DNA of 28,652 nt from JAXHUM01 sp034189325 (GCA_034189325.1 JAXHUM010000087.1:1-28652), one strand, 5' to 3'; positions 8,157 through 16,415 are shown, counted from the stretch's first letter. Numbers and translations are program-made. Notes: a model not told the origin generated them from the sequence alone.

Positions 8157-9061
8157 TTGTTCCTTTCAATGATATATCGAGCTATCTGCCTGAGCGGCTC
8201 AGCCTTGTCATCAAACTTGTCAAGGCGCTCAATGCCGGATAGGACCAATTCCGATTGAATCTCTTTGGATCTCGAAAGACCGACCACGGCTGGATAGGTG
8301 ATTTTTCCCTTTCTCTCATCCGCCCCGACCCTCTTTCCCAGGGTCTTACTGTCTCCCTCAATATCCAGAATATCATCTGCAATCTGAAACGCCAACCCGA
8401 TACACCTGCCGTAAGAGCCAATCGCCTCCACTTGCTCCTTGTTGCCGCCGCCCAGGATGGCCCCAGACGCCACGGACGCCTCAATCAGGGCCCCCGTCTT
8501 GTGGGTGTGGATATATTCCACAACAGGAAGTCCGACCTCTTTTGCTTCCGACAGGATATCGACTGTCTGCCCTCCCACCATACCACGATATCCCGCTGCC
8601 GAGGCTATGAGACCGATAGTCTTGACAATGGCGTCCTTCGGCATTCGTTCTGTGAATTCCGGGACTGACATCATATGAAACGCCTCTGTGAGCAGCCCGT
8701 CGCCGGCCAACAACGCTACGGCCTCACCAAAGACAGCGTGATTTGTTGGTTTTCCCCTTCTCATGTCGTCATCGTCCATGGCGGGAAGATCATCATGAAT
8801 GAGAGAATAGGTGTGGATGGCCTCAAGCGCGCAAGCCACCGGAAGGACCGTTGTACCTGCCCCTGCCACTGCGTCGGCGCCGGCCATGCACAGAATAGGC
8901 CTCAATCTCTTGCCGCCTGCAAAGAGGCTGTACCTCATCGCCTCTATGACGTCGGAGGCAAGGCCCTCAGGTTCAGGGAAAGATGCCTCAAGGGCCCTAT
9001 CAACAAGGGCTTTCTTTTCTTTAAGGTAATTCATCAGATCAAAGGCGGGCTCATACGTCAT
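8153..9061 (-). CDS. ispA: polyprenyl synthetase (farnesyl/geranylgeranyl diphosphate synthase)
   Basis: This enzyme condenses isopentenyl diphosphate with allylic diphosphates to give C15 or C20 products for quinones, undecaprenol and other isoprenoids. It is 302 aa, normal for IspA. The first aspartate-rich motif is HDDLPAMDDDDMRRGKP (from residue 89) and the second is FQIADDILD (225-233). GGKRLRP (49-55) and GGQTVDIL are also typical. The stretch before the first motif (AIHTYSLIHDD) suggests a short-chain product, but chain length cannot be fixed by eye. The start at 9061 overlaps the end of xseB by 11 bp; a later ATG (MNYLKEKK) is an alternative. Its stop overlaps the dxs start. Confidence 0.95.
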   Translation of the reverse strand: MTYEPAFDLMNYLKEKKALVDRALEASFPEPEGLASDVIEAMRYSLFAGGKRLRPILCMAGADAVAGAGTTVLPVACALEAIHTYSLIHDDLPAMDDDDMRRGKPTNHAVFGEAVALLAGDGLLTEAFHMMSVPEFTERMPKDAIVKTIGLIASAAGYRGMVGGQTVDILSEAKEVGLPVVEYIHTHKTGALIEASVASGAILGGGNKEQVEAIGSYGRCIGLAFQIADDILDIEGDSKTLGKRVGADERKGKITYPAVVGLSRSKEIQSELVLSGIERLDKFDDKAEPLRQIARYIIERNK

Positions 9062-9293
9062 CGGCTTCTCCGTTGATCACAAAGGGTTGCTGAGCGTATT
9101 TTCCCCCGCTTTCCTTGACCAGGACAGCCACCTTTTTCTCCACCTCTTCGAGCTTGTCCGCACAAAACTTGACCAACTTCATCCCCTCCTCAAAGACCTT
9201 CAGCGATTCTTCAAGGGACAACTCTCCGCTTTCAAGGCCACCAACGATTTCCTCCAACCGTTGCATGGCCTCTTCGAACTTCTTCTCCTTCAT
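9051..9293 (-). CDS. xseB: exodeoxyribonuclease VII small subunit
   Basis: XseB is the small helical subunit that coats XseA in exonuclease VII, a metal-independent single-strand DNA exonuclease used in repair. The 80 residues show the family core FEEAMQRLEEIV, LESGELSLEESLKVFEEGM and a final coiled segment with ADKLEEVEKKV. The ATG at 9293 is preferred because GGAGG lies 4 nt before it; the adjacent GTG at 9296 is too close. It starts 19 bp after the xseA stop and overlaps ispA by 11 bp, the common xseA-xseB-ispA arrangement. Confidence 0.95.
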   Translation of the reverse strand: MKEKKFEEAMQRLEEIVGGLESGELSLEESLKVFEEGMKLVKFCADKLEEVEKKVAVLVKESGGKYAQQPFVINGEADDV

Positions 9294-9312
9294 CACTCCT
9301 CCAGATATTGAA

Positions 9313-10656
9313 TCAGGGCAGAACCTTATCCACCCCGCACTCCAGTCGCCCCTCTCCCAAAATGACCTGGACCCGACCTCCCTTTTTGACGCCGTGGGTA
9401 TTCCTCAAAACCCTCTTTCTCGGCAATTCCCGGGTTATGCTGTATCCCCTTTTGAGAATGGATTGGGGGCTCAGATCATGGAGCCTCTTTTCCGAGAGGG
9501 AAAGGGCCGCACGGATTTCTTGAAGCCTCTTTTTTTTAGTCTGAATCAGGGAATTCTTTTGAAAATCAAGGCGCTCTTTTCCGACTTTCCTCATGGTTAG
9601 AGGCGAATGAAGAAACAGGGCCCGCGATTCCCGTCCGAGTCTTCTCTTTGTGTCGGCAACGAACATATCAAGAAGCCTGAGGAGCCTGGCATGGATCTCA
9701 TCAAGACGCATCCAAGTGTCGGAAAGGCGTTTTCTCGGGTCTCGGAGTCCCCTAGATATATGGCCTGTCTTTTCACGAAGGATATTTATCTTCAGCACCA
9801 TGGCTGATTCGAGCCGACCTCTGATCTCCTCCAGCTGCTCTAAAAGGAACCTCTTCTCGACAACAAGGATTTCAGCGGCTGCAGAAGGTGTGGGTGCCCT
9901 CAAGTCGGCCGCCAGATCGGAGATGGTTATATCGACTTCATGTCCAACGGCAGAGACGACCGGCACCTCGGAACGTCTGATAGCAAAGGCAAGTTCCTCG
10001 CGATTGAAGGCCCATAGATCTTCGAGAGAACCTCCCCCACGTGTCAAGACGACAACATCCACATCCAGAAAACGGTTCACCAGATCCAGGGCCTCCACCA
10101 GGTCGGCAGTGGCCTCATCCCCTTGGACCCTTGCCGGGACAACAATGATCTCAATATTGGCAAATCGCCTATGGATCACTCTCAGGAAATCACGAATCGC
10201 AGCGCCGGTCGGAGAAGTAATCACCGCTATCCTTGTTGGGAGAAAAGGGATCTCTTTTTTTGCTTCCTGAGCGAACAGGCCCTGAGCTGCCAGTTTCTTT
10301 TTGAGTTGCTCAAAGGCAAGGGCCAGGGCCCCCACCCCCATCGGCTCAATGTAATCCAGAATGATCTGGTATTCACCCCTCGGAGGATATACACCGATCC
10401 TTCCCTGGGCCACGACCTTTATGCCGTCTTCGGGAACGAATTTGAGGTAGCGGGCCTGCATACGGAACATGACCGCCCTTAACTGCGCCTTTTCATCTTT
10501 CAGGACCATATAATAATGGCCCGACACGGGCGAACGAAAGTTCGAGACTTCTCCCTCTACCCATACAAACGCAAACCGCTCCTCGAGGAGATCCTGGATC
10601 TCACCTGTGAGTTCGCTTACACTATAGACTTTCGGGCTCTCCTTTACCCTTGACAA
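9313..10656 (-). CDS. xseA: exodeoxyribonuclease VII large subunit
   Basis: XseA is the catalytic subunit of exonuclease VII. It has an N-terminal OB-fold (VYSVSELTGEIQDLLEERF, VWVEGEVSNFRSPVSGHYY), a central nuclease core (VITSPTGAAIRDFLRVI, VVVLTRGGGSLEDLWAFN, VVSAVGHEVDITISDLAADL, RAPTPSAAAEI), a long coiled-coil, and a C-terminal segment ending LKRGYSITRE and an EGRLECGVDKVLP tail. No ATG is available. The TTG at 10656 is chosen because AAGGAG lies 9 nt before it, giving 447 aa, the usual size. Another TTG at 10698 would add 14 residues but has no ribosome binding site. It is the first gene of the operon, with a 14-bp palindrome about 60 bp upstream. Confidence 0.94.
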   Translation of the reverse strand: MSRVKESPKVYSVSELTGEIQDLLEERFAFVWVEGEVSNFRSPVSGHYYMVLKDEKAQLRAVMFRMQARYLKFVPEDGIKVVAQGRIGVYPPRGEYQIILDYIEPMGVGALALAFEQLKKKLAAQGLFAQEAKKEIPFLPTRIAVITSPTGAAIRDFLRVIHRRFANIEIIVVPARVQGDEATADLVEALDLVNRFLDVDVVVLTRGGGSLEDLWAFNREELAFAIRRSEVPVVSAVGHEVDITISDLAADLRAPTPSAAAEILVVEKRFLLEQLEEIRGRLESAMVLKINILREKTGHISRGLRDPRKRLSDTWMRLDEIHARLLRLLDMFVADTKRRLGRESRALFLHSPLTMRKVGKERLDFQKNSLIQTKKKRLQEIRAALSLSEKRLHDLSPQSILKRGYSITRELPRKRVLRNTHGVKKGGRVQVILGEGRLECGVDKVLP

Positions 10657-10717
10657 TGATAGAGTCTCCTTCGATCCTAGGTCTTCATTTCCGATCAAGG
10701 AATCTTTAAGAATATTA

Positions 10718-10731
10718 GATTAGTACTAATC
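10718..10731. promoter_or_regulatory. 14-bp perfect palindrome upstream of xseA, possible operator
   Basis: GATTAGTACTAATC is fully self-complementary. On the minus strand a weak promoter pair, TTGCCT then 17 nt then TAATCT, places the -10 box on its right half. A dimeric repressor binding here would block the operon promoter. No regulator gene is adjacent. The function is inferred from symmetry and position only. Confidence 0.4.
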
Positions 10732-10785
10732 CATAAATAAGGCAATTTTGTTTTCATAGATTCGAGATTTTGCATTCAAATTCTC

Positions 10786-10814
10786 TTGACCATGATTGAT
10801 CTTCATCTTATGGT
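10786..10814 (+). promoter_or_regulatory. sigma70-type promoter for the carboxyltransferase gene
   Basis: TTGACC (10786-10791), a 17-nt spacer and TATGGT (10809-10814) fit the sigma70 consensus at 5/6 and 4/6 positions. It faces the gene at 10940, giving a leader of about 115 nt. Confidence 0.5.
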
Positions 10815-10939
10815 ATTGTGTTGTAGAGGTTTTGCATCCTGCAATCGGGGCAGGATGATGAACCTGATTCACGCATCAAGCAAATCACGACGTCCTTCAG
10901 ATGTCTCAATTGATCATTTAAATCCTATGGAGGTATAGA

Positions 10940-12433
10940 ATGCCTGACTTTTTGGAAGATGGACCGAAAAACCCAATCAAAGTGCAAGACAATACATTCA
11001 GGGACGGGCATCAGTCCCTTCTTGCCACAAGAATGCGAACAGAAGACATGATCCCTATTGCGGAAAAAATGGACAGCGTCGGTTTCTGGGCCATGGAAGT
11101 ATGGGGTGGCGCTACCTTTGATACCATGCATCGTTTCCTTGCTGAAGATCCGTTTGACCGCATCAGGACACTTAAGAAGTATATCAAAAACACACCCTTT
11201 TCCATGCTGTTAAGGGGACAAAATCTGGTCGGTTACCGGAATTATGCCGATGATGTGGCCAGGCTTTTCGTCGACAAATCTTGTGACGCAGGAATGGACG
11301 TGTTTCGCGTCTTTGATGCCTTAAACGATTTCCGAAATTTCGAAACGGTTGTAGAAAGAATCAAGGCCAACGGCAAACACTTTCAGGGGACCATATGTTA
11401 CTCCCTGACGGGAAGACATATGGGTGGTGACGTCTTCAACCTCGACTATTACCTCAAAAAGGCTAAGGAAATTGAAGACATGGGTGCAGACACCCTTTGC
11501 CTCAAGGATATGGCCGGTATTATGGCACCCTTTGACATTGCCAAACTCGTTATAGCGCTCAAGAAAAAGATCTCCATACCGATTCATCTTCACACCCACT
11601 ATACAAGCGGCATGGCCTCAATGATCTACCTGGAGGCGATTAAGGCGGGCGTGGATATTGTAGATACATGCCTTGCCCCCTTTGCCCTGAGGACCTCACA
11701 ACCGGCGATCGAGCCGATTGTCGCGACCCTCATCGGCACGACAAGAGATCCGGGGTTCGACCTGAATCTCTTACTGGAACTGGGTGATTACATGGAGAGT
11801 ATCGCCCCCAAATACCGCGATTATCTGGCCAAAAACCGCATGTCCGTCATAGACACCGGAGTACTGGCCCATCAGGTCCCCGGAGGCATGATCTCTAATC
11901 TAGTCAGCCAGCTTACCGAGGCAAAGGCACTCGATCGGCTCCCGGAGGTTTACAAGGATGTCGCCATCACCAGGAGGGAGCTGGGCACCCCCCCGTTGGT
12001 CACGCCGACCAGCCAGATCGTGGGGGTTCAATCCGTGCTGAATGTGCTTTTCGGCAGGTATAAGATGGTTACCAATGAGGTCAAAGACCTTGTCTATGGT
12101 CTATATGGAAAGACCCCTTTACCGATCGACCCGGAGGTACAGAAGAAAGTACTGAAGAATTATAAGCGAGGCGAGACCCCTGTAACGGGCCGCGCTGCGG
12201 ACTACCTTGAGCCGGAGCTGGAAAATGCCAAGAAAAAGGTAGGGGATCTTGCAAAGGATGATTTTGATCTCCTCATCTATACCCTTTATCCCACAACAGG
12301 GGAACAGTTCCTGAAATGGAAGTATGGGCTGGAGGAAAAGCCCACCGAGGTTAAAGCAAAGACCATCGAGGATATTCGCAAAGAGGACGAAGCACTGGCA
12401 GCGGCCATAGAGCAGGTGTGCAAGGCATCGTAA
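10940..12433 (+). CDS. pyruvate carboxylase subunit B / oxaloacetate decarboxylase alpha / transcarboxylase 5S-type carboxyltransferase
   Basis: This enzyme moves CO2 between biotin and a 2-oxo acid (pyruvate/oxaloacetate), feeding anaplerosis or gluconeogenesis. The TIM barrel shows DNTFRDGHQS (17-26), MEVWGGATFDTMHRF, LLRGQNLVGYRNY, VFRVFDALND, the site of the carboxylated lysine in LKDMAG (K189), and metal ligands in HLHTHYTSG (H218, H220). The conserved post-barrel domain follows (HQVPGGMISNL, TPTSQIVGVQSVLNVLFGRY, GRAADYLEPE). The protein stops at 497 aa with no C-terminal biotinyl (AMKM-type) domain, matching 5S subunits or PycB variants lacking the carrier, so a separate biotin protein and carboxylase must be encoded elsewhere. 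The ribosome binding site is TGGAGGTATAGA before ATG. It is monocistronic by position. The exact acceptor cannot be told from sequence. Confidence 0.93.
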   Translation: MPDFLEDGPKNPIKVQDNTFRDGHQSLLATRMRTEDMIPIAEKMDSVGFWAMEVWGGATFDTMHRFLAEDPFDRIRTLKKYIKNTPFSMLLRGQNLVGYRNYADDVARLFVDKSCDAGMDVFRVFDALNDFRNFETVVERIKANGKHFQGTICYSLTGRHMGGDVFNLDYYLKKAKEIEDMGADTLCLKDMAGIMAPFDIAKLVIALKKKISIPIHLHTHYTSGMASMIYLEAIKAGVDIVDTCLAPFALRTSQPAIEPIVATLIGTTRDPGFDLNLLLELGDYMESIAPKYRDYLAKNRMSVIDTGVLAHQVPGGMISNLVSQLTEAKALDRLPEVYKDVAITRRELGTPPLVTPTSQIVGVQSVLNVLFGRYKMVTNEVKDLVYGLYGKTPLPIDPEVQKKVLKNYKRGETPVTGRAADYLEPELENAKKKVGDLAKDDFDLLIYTLYPTTGEQFLKWKYGLEEKPTEVKAKTIEDIRKEDEALAAAIEQVCKAS

Positions 12434-12508
12434 TTCATTCGCGTAGGGCTATTCCATTTGCACTGTTGTCCGGCCCGCTTTGCATTCAACGACAAGAACG
12501 GCTGGATC

Positions 12509-12530
12509 ATGCCTTAATCATATAAGGCAT
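12509..12530. terminator. weak terminator-like hairpin after the carboxyltransferase gene
   Basis: ATGCCTTA (12509-12516) and TAAGGCAT (12523-12530) form a perfect 8-bp stem with a 6-nt loop, 75 bp after the stop. The nearest T run (TTTTT near 12543) is 13 nt further on, so it is not a standard intrinsic terminator. The purine/pyrimidine-rich stretch near 12573-12604 can fold too but has no T tail. Confidence 0.3.
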
Positions 12531-12673
12531 TGAAAGGGCCTCGTTTTTCCTGCAATATCTTGATCGACTCGTAGGGGGAGGGGAGTTTCTCCTCCCTCTC
12601 TCCCTCCACGAATTCTTCCCTATATACCTTGAGCACCGGGCTGCACCCTTAAATGGCCAAGAGGAGCTTTGCA

Positions 12674-12702
12674 TTGACTCTCCATCTTGCCTACCCTATG
12701 AT
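12674..12702 (+). promoter_or_regulatory. strong sigma70-type promoter for the MetV-like gene
   Basis: TTGACT (12674-12679), a 17-nt spacer and TATGAT (12697-12702) each match consensus at 5 of 6 positions. It is the only good plus-strand promoter in the 477-bp gap and implies a start near 12709, so the gene at 12911 has its own transcript. Confidence 0.6.
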
Positions 12703-12708
12703 CTCTAC

Positions 12709-12910
12709 AGTATAGACGACGACTATTCAATACCCTTCAAGGTTCGGTCGATTGTTTTCCACAGGCTGATCTTGAATGGTTTTTGCCCTGACAACTACCA
12801 TTGCACATTCTACTAAAGCGGAGGTAAGTGGGAAGCAATAGTAGAGAGTATACGGCGATTCTGAAGCTCCTTCACCACAATCATCAGTCACATGAAAGGA
12901 GGTCTCACAG
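12709..12910 (+). other. about 200-nt untranslated leader, function unknown
   Basis: This stretch between the predicted transcription start and the MetV-like ATG has no credible reading frame. A TCTACT/AGTAGA pair (near 12814-12855) encloses a purine-rich stretch with AAGCGGAGG. It matches no riboswitch class I can recall (not THF, SAM or c-di-GMP by core motif). The true ribosome binding site is GAAAGGAGG at its 3' end. Confidence 0.3.
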
Positions 12911-13537
12911 ATGGTGCACACACACCTTAAACCAAAGGAAGAGATTCTGAATCTAGTGGAGGGCATTGAGAGTATATTTGTTATAAGATGCCTTCAATGT
13001 GCCGGACTCTGCGGTACAGGTCGATACAAGACCTTCATGTCGATCAAAGAGATGTTAGAGGAAAAGGGCTTGACCGTTACCAGCGACGGCGATACCTCAA
13101 AGGTGAATTCACCATGCTTCCTTGATGATGTACTAAAAAAGATTGAGGAAGAAAAAACGATCATCGCTGAGGCTGACGCCCTGGGGATGCTGTGTTGCGG
13201 AGCCGGTGTCATGTCGACAAAGCAAGTCGTAGACAGATATGCCGAGGGGATCAAAGTCATACCCTTTTGCGATACTGTCGGAGTGGGAATATTCGGAAAA
13301 GAGGTCCCCACTGCCGAACAGACCCTCCTTTGCAGCGCATGCAGCAGGTGTGTTTTGGGAATAACGGAAGGTGTGTGCCCTCAGGCCCTGTGCACAAAAT
13401 CTCTACGCAAGCCCTGCAAAAAAATAGAGGATCTCACAGAGACCTGCGAATATGATTCTGCGCATTCGTGCGTATTTTACGAACTAAATCAGATAGGACT
13501 ATTGGAAAGGATGCTCGCCTTTGACAGAGACAAGTGA
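12911..13537 (+). CDS. stand-alone methylenetetrahydrofolate reductase C-terminal domain protein (MetV-like, zinc/FeS cysteine-rich)
   Basis: This 208-aa protein matches the MTHFR C-terminal family (PF12225), known as MetV where it partners the MetF catalytic subunit in Wood-Ljungdahl organisms. It has 15 cysteines. They include CLQCAGLC (27-34), LCCGAG (94-99), and a dense block CSACSRCVLGITEGVCPQAL (141-160) followed by C161, C169, C179 and C187, mirroring the family's spacing of C-x2-C-x2-C, CP-x3-C, PC, CE and C-x3-Y. One oddity is that the family's NGPCGG is here RKPCKK, so this may be a diverged paralog. No metF lies beside it; upstream is the carboxyltransferase gene. A strong ribosome binding site (GAAAGGAGG) and own promoter precede it. 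Likely roles are electron transfer or methyl-branch C1 metabolism, but the partner is unknown. Confidence 0.85.
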   Translation: MVHTHLKPKEEILNLVEGIESIFVIRCLQCAGLCGTGRYKTFMSIKEMLEEKGLTVTSDGDTSKVNSPCFLDDVLKKIEEEKTIIAEADALGMLCCGAGVMSTKQVVDRYAEGIKVIPFCDTVGVGIFGKEVPTAEQTLLCSACSRCVLGITEGVCPQALCTKSLRKPCKKIEDLTETCEYDSAHSCVFYELNQIGLLERMLAFDRDK

Positions 13538-13614
13538 CAATCTTGGGCGTCCCGCAAATAATGTAACCCGGCAAGGAACCCTGATTCATTCAACCTGCTG
13601 AAGCATTACAGTGT

Positions 13615-14916
13615 CTATAGGCGAGCCCCTTCTTTCTCTGCCGCGCGAGCCGCACGTTTGCCCTCTTCGACATCAACGCGGGTGAGCAAAAAGCCACCGA
13701 TCACAAAAAAGAAGACCATACAGGCGATACTCATGCGGCTCTCACCTGTGAGCTGGCTGACAATGCCGAACAGGAGGGGCCCGGCAATACCTGCAAATTT
13801 GGATGTGGTGCTGAAGAAGCCAAAAAACTCGGCGGATTTGTGTTTGGGAACCATGGCCCCGTAGACCGACCGACTAAGGGCCTGGCTTCCTCCCTGGACC
13901 ATCCCCACCACCATGGCAAGGGCATAAAAGTCCCGGGGCGTCTTCATCATGTATCCGCCCACGGAAATCAGAAAATAGACACCCAATGCCATCAAAATCG
14001 AGTTTTTTGCGCCCACCCTCTTGGCTAGAGCCCCGAAGAGAAACGAGAAGGGAACACCGATGAACTGGGTTATGATCAACGCAATGGTCATATCTATTAT
14101 TCCAATCCCGATTTCAGAACCATATGCGGTTGCCATCTTGATGATGGTGCCTATTCCGTCGTTGTAGATCCAAAAGGCAGCTAGGAAGATAAGCAGTTGT
14201 CTGTATTGTGATATCTCCCTACATGTTTCAGCTAGACGTGAAAATCCTGCCCTGATCGGGTTAGGGTGGGAATCGGTCTTCTTTGATGTCGCAGGTTCGG
14301 GGACTCGTCGAAACAGCGGAATAGAAAAAAGGCCCCACCACACCGCCACACTCACAAAGGAGGCCTTTACGGCAAACCCTTTGTCGGGCATGCCAAACAT
14401 GCCGGGCTTCATGACCCACATCACATTCAACAGGAGAAGAAAACCACCGCCTAGATAGCCCAAGGCATAACCTCTCGCAGAAATCTGATCAATATCGCGC
14501 AACCTCGCCAGATGGGGAAGAAGGGATTCATAGAACACATTGGCCCCAGCAAAGCCGATGTTGCCTATGACAAAAAGGTGGGATGCAAAGAGCCAAGCGT
14601 CAGGACCAATGAACACAAAAGAGGAGGTTGAGAGAATTCCAAGTCCGGCAAAGAAGGCGACATATCTTTTCTTTCCGCCTGTGTGGTCCGAAATTGCACC
14701 GAGTGCCGGGGCTGCAAGGGCCACCATCAACAGGGCCGTAGCAGTGGTGTAACCCCAGTAGGCGGTGGCCATGTTTTCGGCAAACCCCGCTTTGATCACA
14801 AGTGATCTGTAGAAGGGCGGGAACAGGGCCGCCATAATCGTTGTTGCGAAGGCCGAATTGGCCCAGTCGTACATGCACCAGGCGTGGATTGTCTTCTTGT
14901 ACAGTTTTTCTTCCAT
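13615..14916 (-). CDS. MFS transporter, UMF1/Atg22-like family
   Basis: This 433-aa inner-membrane permease has around 12 predicted hydrophobic helices. The N-terminal YDWANSAFATTIMAALFPPF, with the following GYTTATALLMVALAAPALGA, is the signature of the UMF1 (vacuole effluxer-like) branch. SDHTGGKKRY fits the MFS loop 2-3 basic motif, and MVQGGSQALSRSVYGAMVPK is the conserved helix-10/11 region. Bacterial members are poorly characterised and the substrate cannot be named. The start ATG at 14916 lacks a clear Shine-Dalgarno. It is transcribed away from the MscS gene in the same direction with a 160-bp gap and is convergent with the MetV-like gene. Confidence 0.9.
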   Translation of the reverse strand: MEEKLYKKTIHAWCMYDWANSAFATTIMAALFPPFYRSLVIKAGFAENMATAYWGYTTATALLMVALAAPALGAISDHTGGKKRYVAFFAGLGILSTSSFVFIGPDAWLFASHLFVIGNIGFAGANVFYESLLPHLARLRDIDQISARGYALGYLGGGFLLLLNVMWVMKPGMFGMPDKGFAVKASFVSVAVWWGLFSIPLFRRVPEPATSKKTDSHPNPIRAGFSRLAETCREISQYRQLLIFLAAFWIYNDGIGTIIKMATAYGSEIGIGIIDMTIALIITQFIGVPFSFLFGALAKRVGAKNSILMALGVYFLISVGGYMMKTPRDFYALAMVVGMVQGGSQALSRSVYGAMVPKHKSAEFFGFFSTTSKFAGIAGPLLFGIVSQLTGESRMSIACMVFFFVIGGFLLTRVDVEEGKRAARAAEKEGARL

Positions 14917-15027
14917 CGTCTAGGTTGCTTCTGTATCTTGGAGAATCTTAATGGTTATATTCGGTATCTGTGCACCAAATGCAAGGCCACTACAAACGAT
15001 TCCGAATCAACGCACTCCTTTATCTAA

Positions 15028-15050
15028 ACAGGCTTCGGGCTGAGCCCTGT
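15028..15050 (-). terminator. possible terminator after the MscS gene
   Basis: On the minus strand ACAGGGCT pairs with AGCCTGT (one bulged G) around 8 nt, followed by TTTAGAT. It lies 27 bp past the mscS-type stop. The T tract is short, so termination strength is doubtful. Confidence 0.35.
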
Positions 15051-15076
15051 AGAGCCCTGAATCCTTGGTCTTTCCA

Positions 15077-16207
15077 TCAGGTTGAAGGGGGAACAAATAC
15101 CTCAGCCTGATCCAAAGGCACCTCCTCCACATAGACGGATTGGCTGGGAAAGGCAAAGGCCGTTCCCTCCCCTTCGACGATCTCCTTTATCTCATAAGCG
15201 AGCCGTTCCTTTATTTCCAGCCACTCACCCCATATGGTGGTCTTGGTAAAACAGTAGACCATAATATCGATAGATGAATCGCTGAAGCGATCAATACGGA
15301 CAAACATCGGCACTTCCGGGGGTTTCGTAAACTCTTCTGAATGCATGATGTATTGCTCTATCCTATCTCTGATGCGACGGAGCTGTTCCACGGTAGTGCG
15401 ATATTCAACGTTGATGATCCAGAATATCCTCCTGTGGGTCATAGAGCTGAAGTTGATGACTGAATTATCGGAGAGTTTTGCATTGGGCACATGAACCGGG
15501 GCCTTGTCAAAGCGGCGCACGAGGGTCGACCGGAGTCCAATCGACTCCACCGTCCCTTCTACGACGTCTTCAACCCTGATCCAGTCGCCTGGATTGAAGC
15601 GTCTTTCTGCGATAATCAAAATACCTGATATCAAATTCTTGAAAAGATCCTGGGCACCTAGGGCCACCGCAACACCCAACAATCCCATCCCGGCCAGGAT
15701 AGGGCCGATTTTGATCCCCCAGATTTCAAGAATAGTGGCTGCGGCAATAAAAACGAAAGCGACTTTTATGGTCTTGATTAACCAGTCGACGATCGTCGTT
15801 GTGAGGATCTTCTCCAGCTCACGGAAAAGGGTCGACAAGGGGATGACAAGCCTTATGAGACTCCAAAAGATCACCAGCACAATAAGAGAGCGAACTATGC
15901 GGTCGGCAATGAGTTCCATCTGACTTGTTAAGGGGAGGTATTTGGCGGCAAAGAATACGCCCAGGATAACCGGAACAAAGGAGACCGGTTTCTCAAGGAC
16001 CTCCAGGGCGTCATCGTCGAGGCGGGATTTGGTCCTCTTGGTTATTGCATTGAGCCTGTTGATGACCAGCCTTGCAATTAACCGGCGGATTAAAAGGAAT
16101 CCCACAAAAATAAATACGGCTACAATAATCCTCCCGATATCGATTCCAAACAGTCCCTCTTCCCAGACTTCGATGACAACCGACCAGAATTGTCTCAAAC
16201 TTTCCAT
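15077..16207 (-). CDS. small-conductance mechanosensitive ion channel (MscS family)
   Basis: This 376-aa inner-membrane channel opens under membrane tension to release solutes during hypo-osmotic shock. It has hydrophobic segments near residues 25-42, 75-92, 106-125 and 147-164. Next comes the pore helix of the MscS fold, GPILAGMGLLGVAVALGAQD (168-187), running into NLISGILIIAERRFNPGDWI and the beta domain (VEDVVEGTVESIGLRSTLVR, VPNAKLSDNSVINFS). The pore helix shows the alternating Gly/Ala pattern of MscS. The length is larger than E. coli MscS (286 aa) because of extra N-terminal helices. The ribosome binding site is CGGGGGA, 6 nt before ATG. It is divergent from the DUF3795 gene. Confidence 0.93.
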   Translation of the reverse strand: MESLRQFWSVVIEVWEEGLFGIDIGRIIVAVFIFVGFLLIRRLIARLVINRLNAITKRTKSRLDDDALEVLEKPVSFVPVILGVFFAAKYLPLTSQMELIADRIVRSLIVLVIFWSLIRLVIPLSTLFRELEKILTTTIVDWLIKTIKVAFVFIAAATILEIWGIKIGPILAGMGLLGVAVALGAQDLFKNLISGILIIAERRFNPGDWIRVEDVVEGTVESIGLRSTLVRRFDKAPVHVPNAKLSDNSVINFSSMTHRRIFWIINVEYRTTVEQLRRIRDRIEQYIMHSEEFTKPPEVPMFVRIDRFSDSSIDIMVYCFTKTTIWGEWLEIKERLAYEIKEIVEGEGTAFAFPSQSVYVEEVPLDQAEVFVPPST

Positions 16208-16253
16208 GCAACATCCCCCGGGTGCCTATTTTTTGTGAACACATACTTCTCTT

Positions 16254-16415
16254 CTGAAAAACATAAAGCCATTTCTAAATCGGTTTTGTCGATTTTTCCA
16301 GAAAAAAACCGGGGCTGGCCTGGATGAACAGTTTTATCGCCGTCAGATCCTGATTAAGCCCCAAGCCATGCCTAAATCTGTTGACTTGCCGGAGAGTTTT
16401 TCTTATGTTTTTCAG
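16254..16415. repeat. 13-bp inverted repeat between two divergent genes
   Basis: TTATGTTTTTCAG occurs exactly on the plus strand at 16403-16415 and on the minus strand at 16254-16266, each copy pointing toward the gene it precedes. The plus copy contains the predicted -10 box of the DUF3795 promoter. The arrangement suggests a shared control element for the MscS and DUF3795 genes; the sequence is AT-rich, so chance is not excluded. Confidence 0.4.
16381..16409 (+). promoter_or_regulatory. sigma70-type promoter for the DUF3795 gene
   Basis: TTGACT (16381-16386), a 17-nt spacer and TATGTT (16404-16409) match consensus at 5/6 and 4/6. The predicted leader is about 70 nt. Confidence 0.5.

Noticed and set aside
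9650..10270. 206-codon plus-strand open frame
   Set aside because: Antisense shadow of xseA, Ser/Arg-rich composition typical of a reversed coding strand.
12573..12604. Purine run followed by pyrimidine run as a terminator
   Set aside because: Pairing is imperfect and no T tract follows; probably low-complexity sequence.
12727..12966. 79-codon minus-strand frame upstream of the MetV-like gene
   Set aside because: Overlaps a strong-ribosome-site gene antisense and has no recognisable features; better explained as leader sequence.
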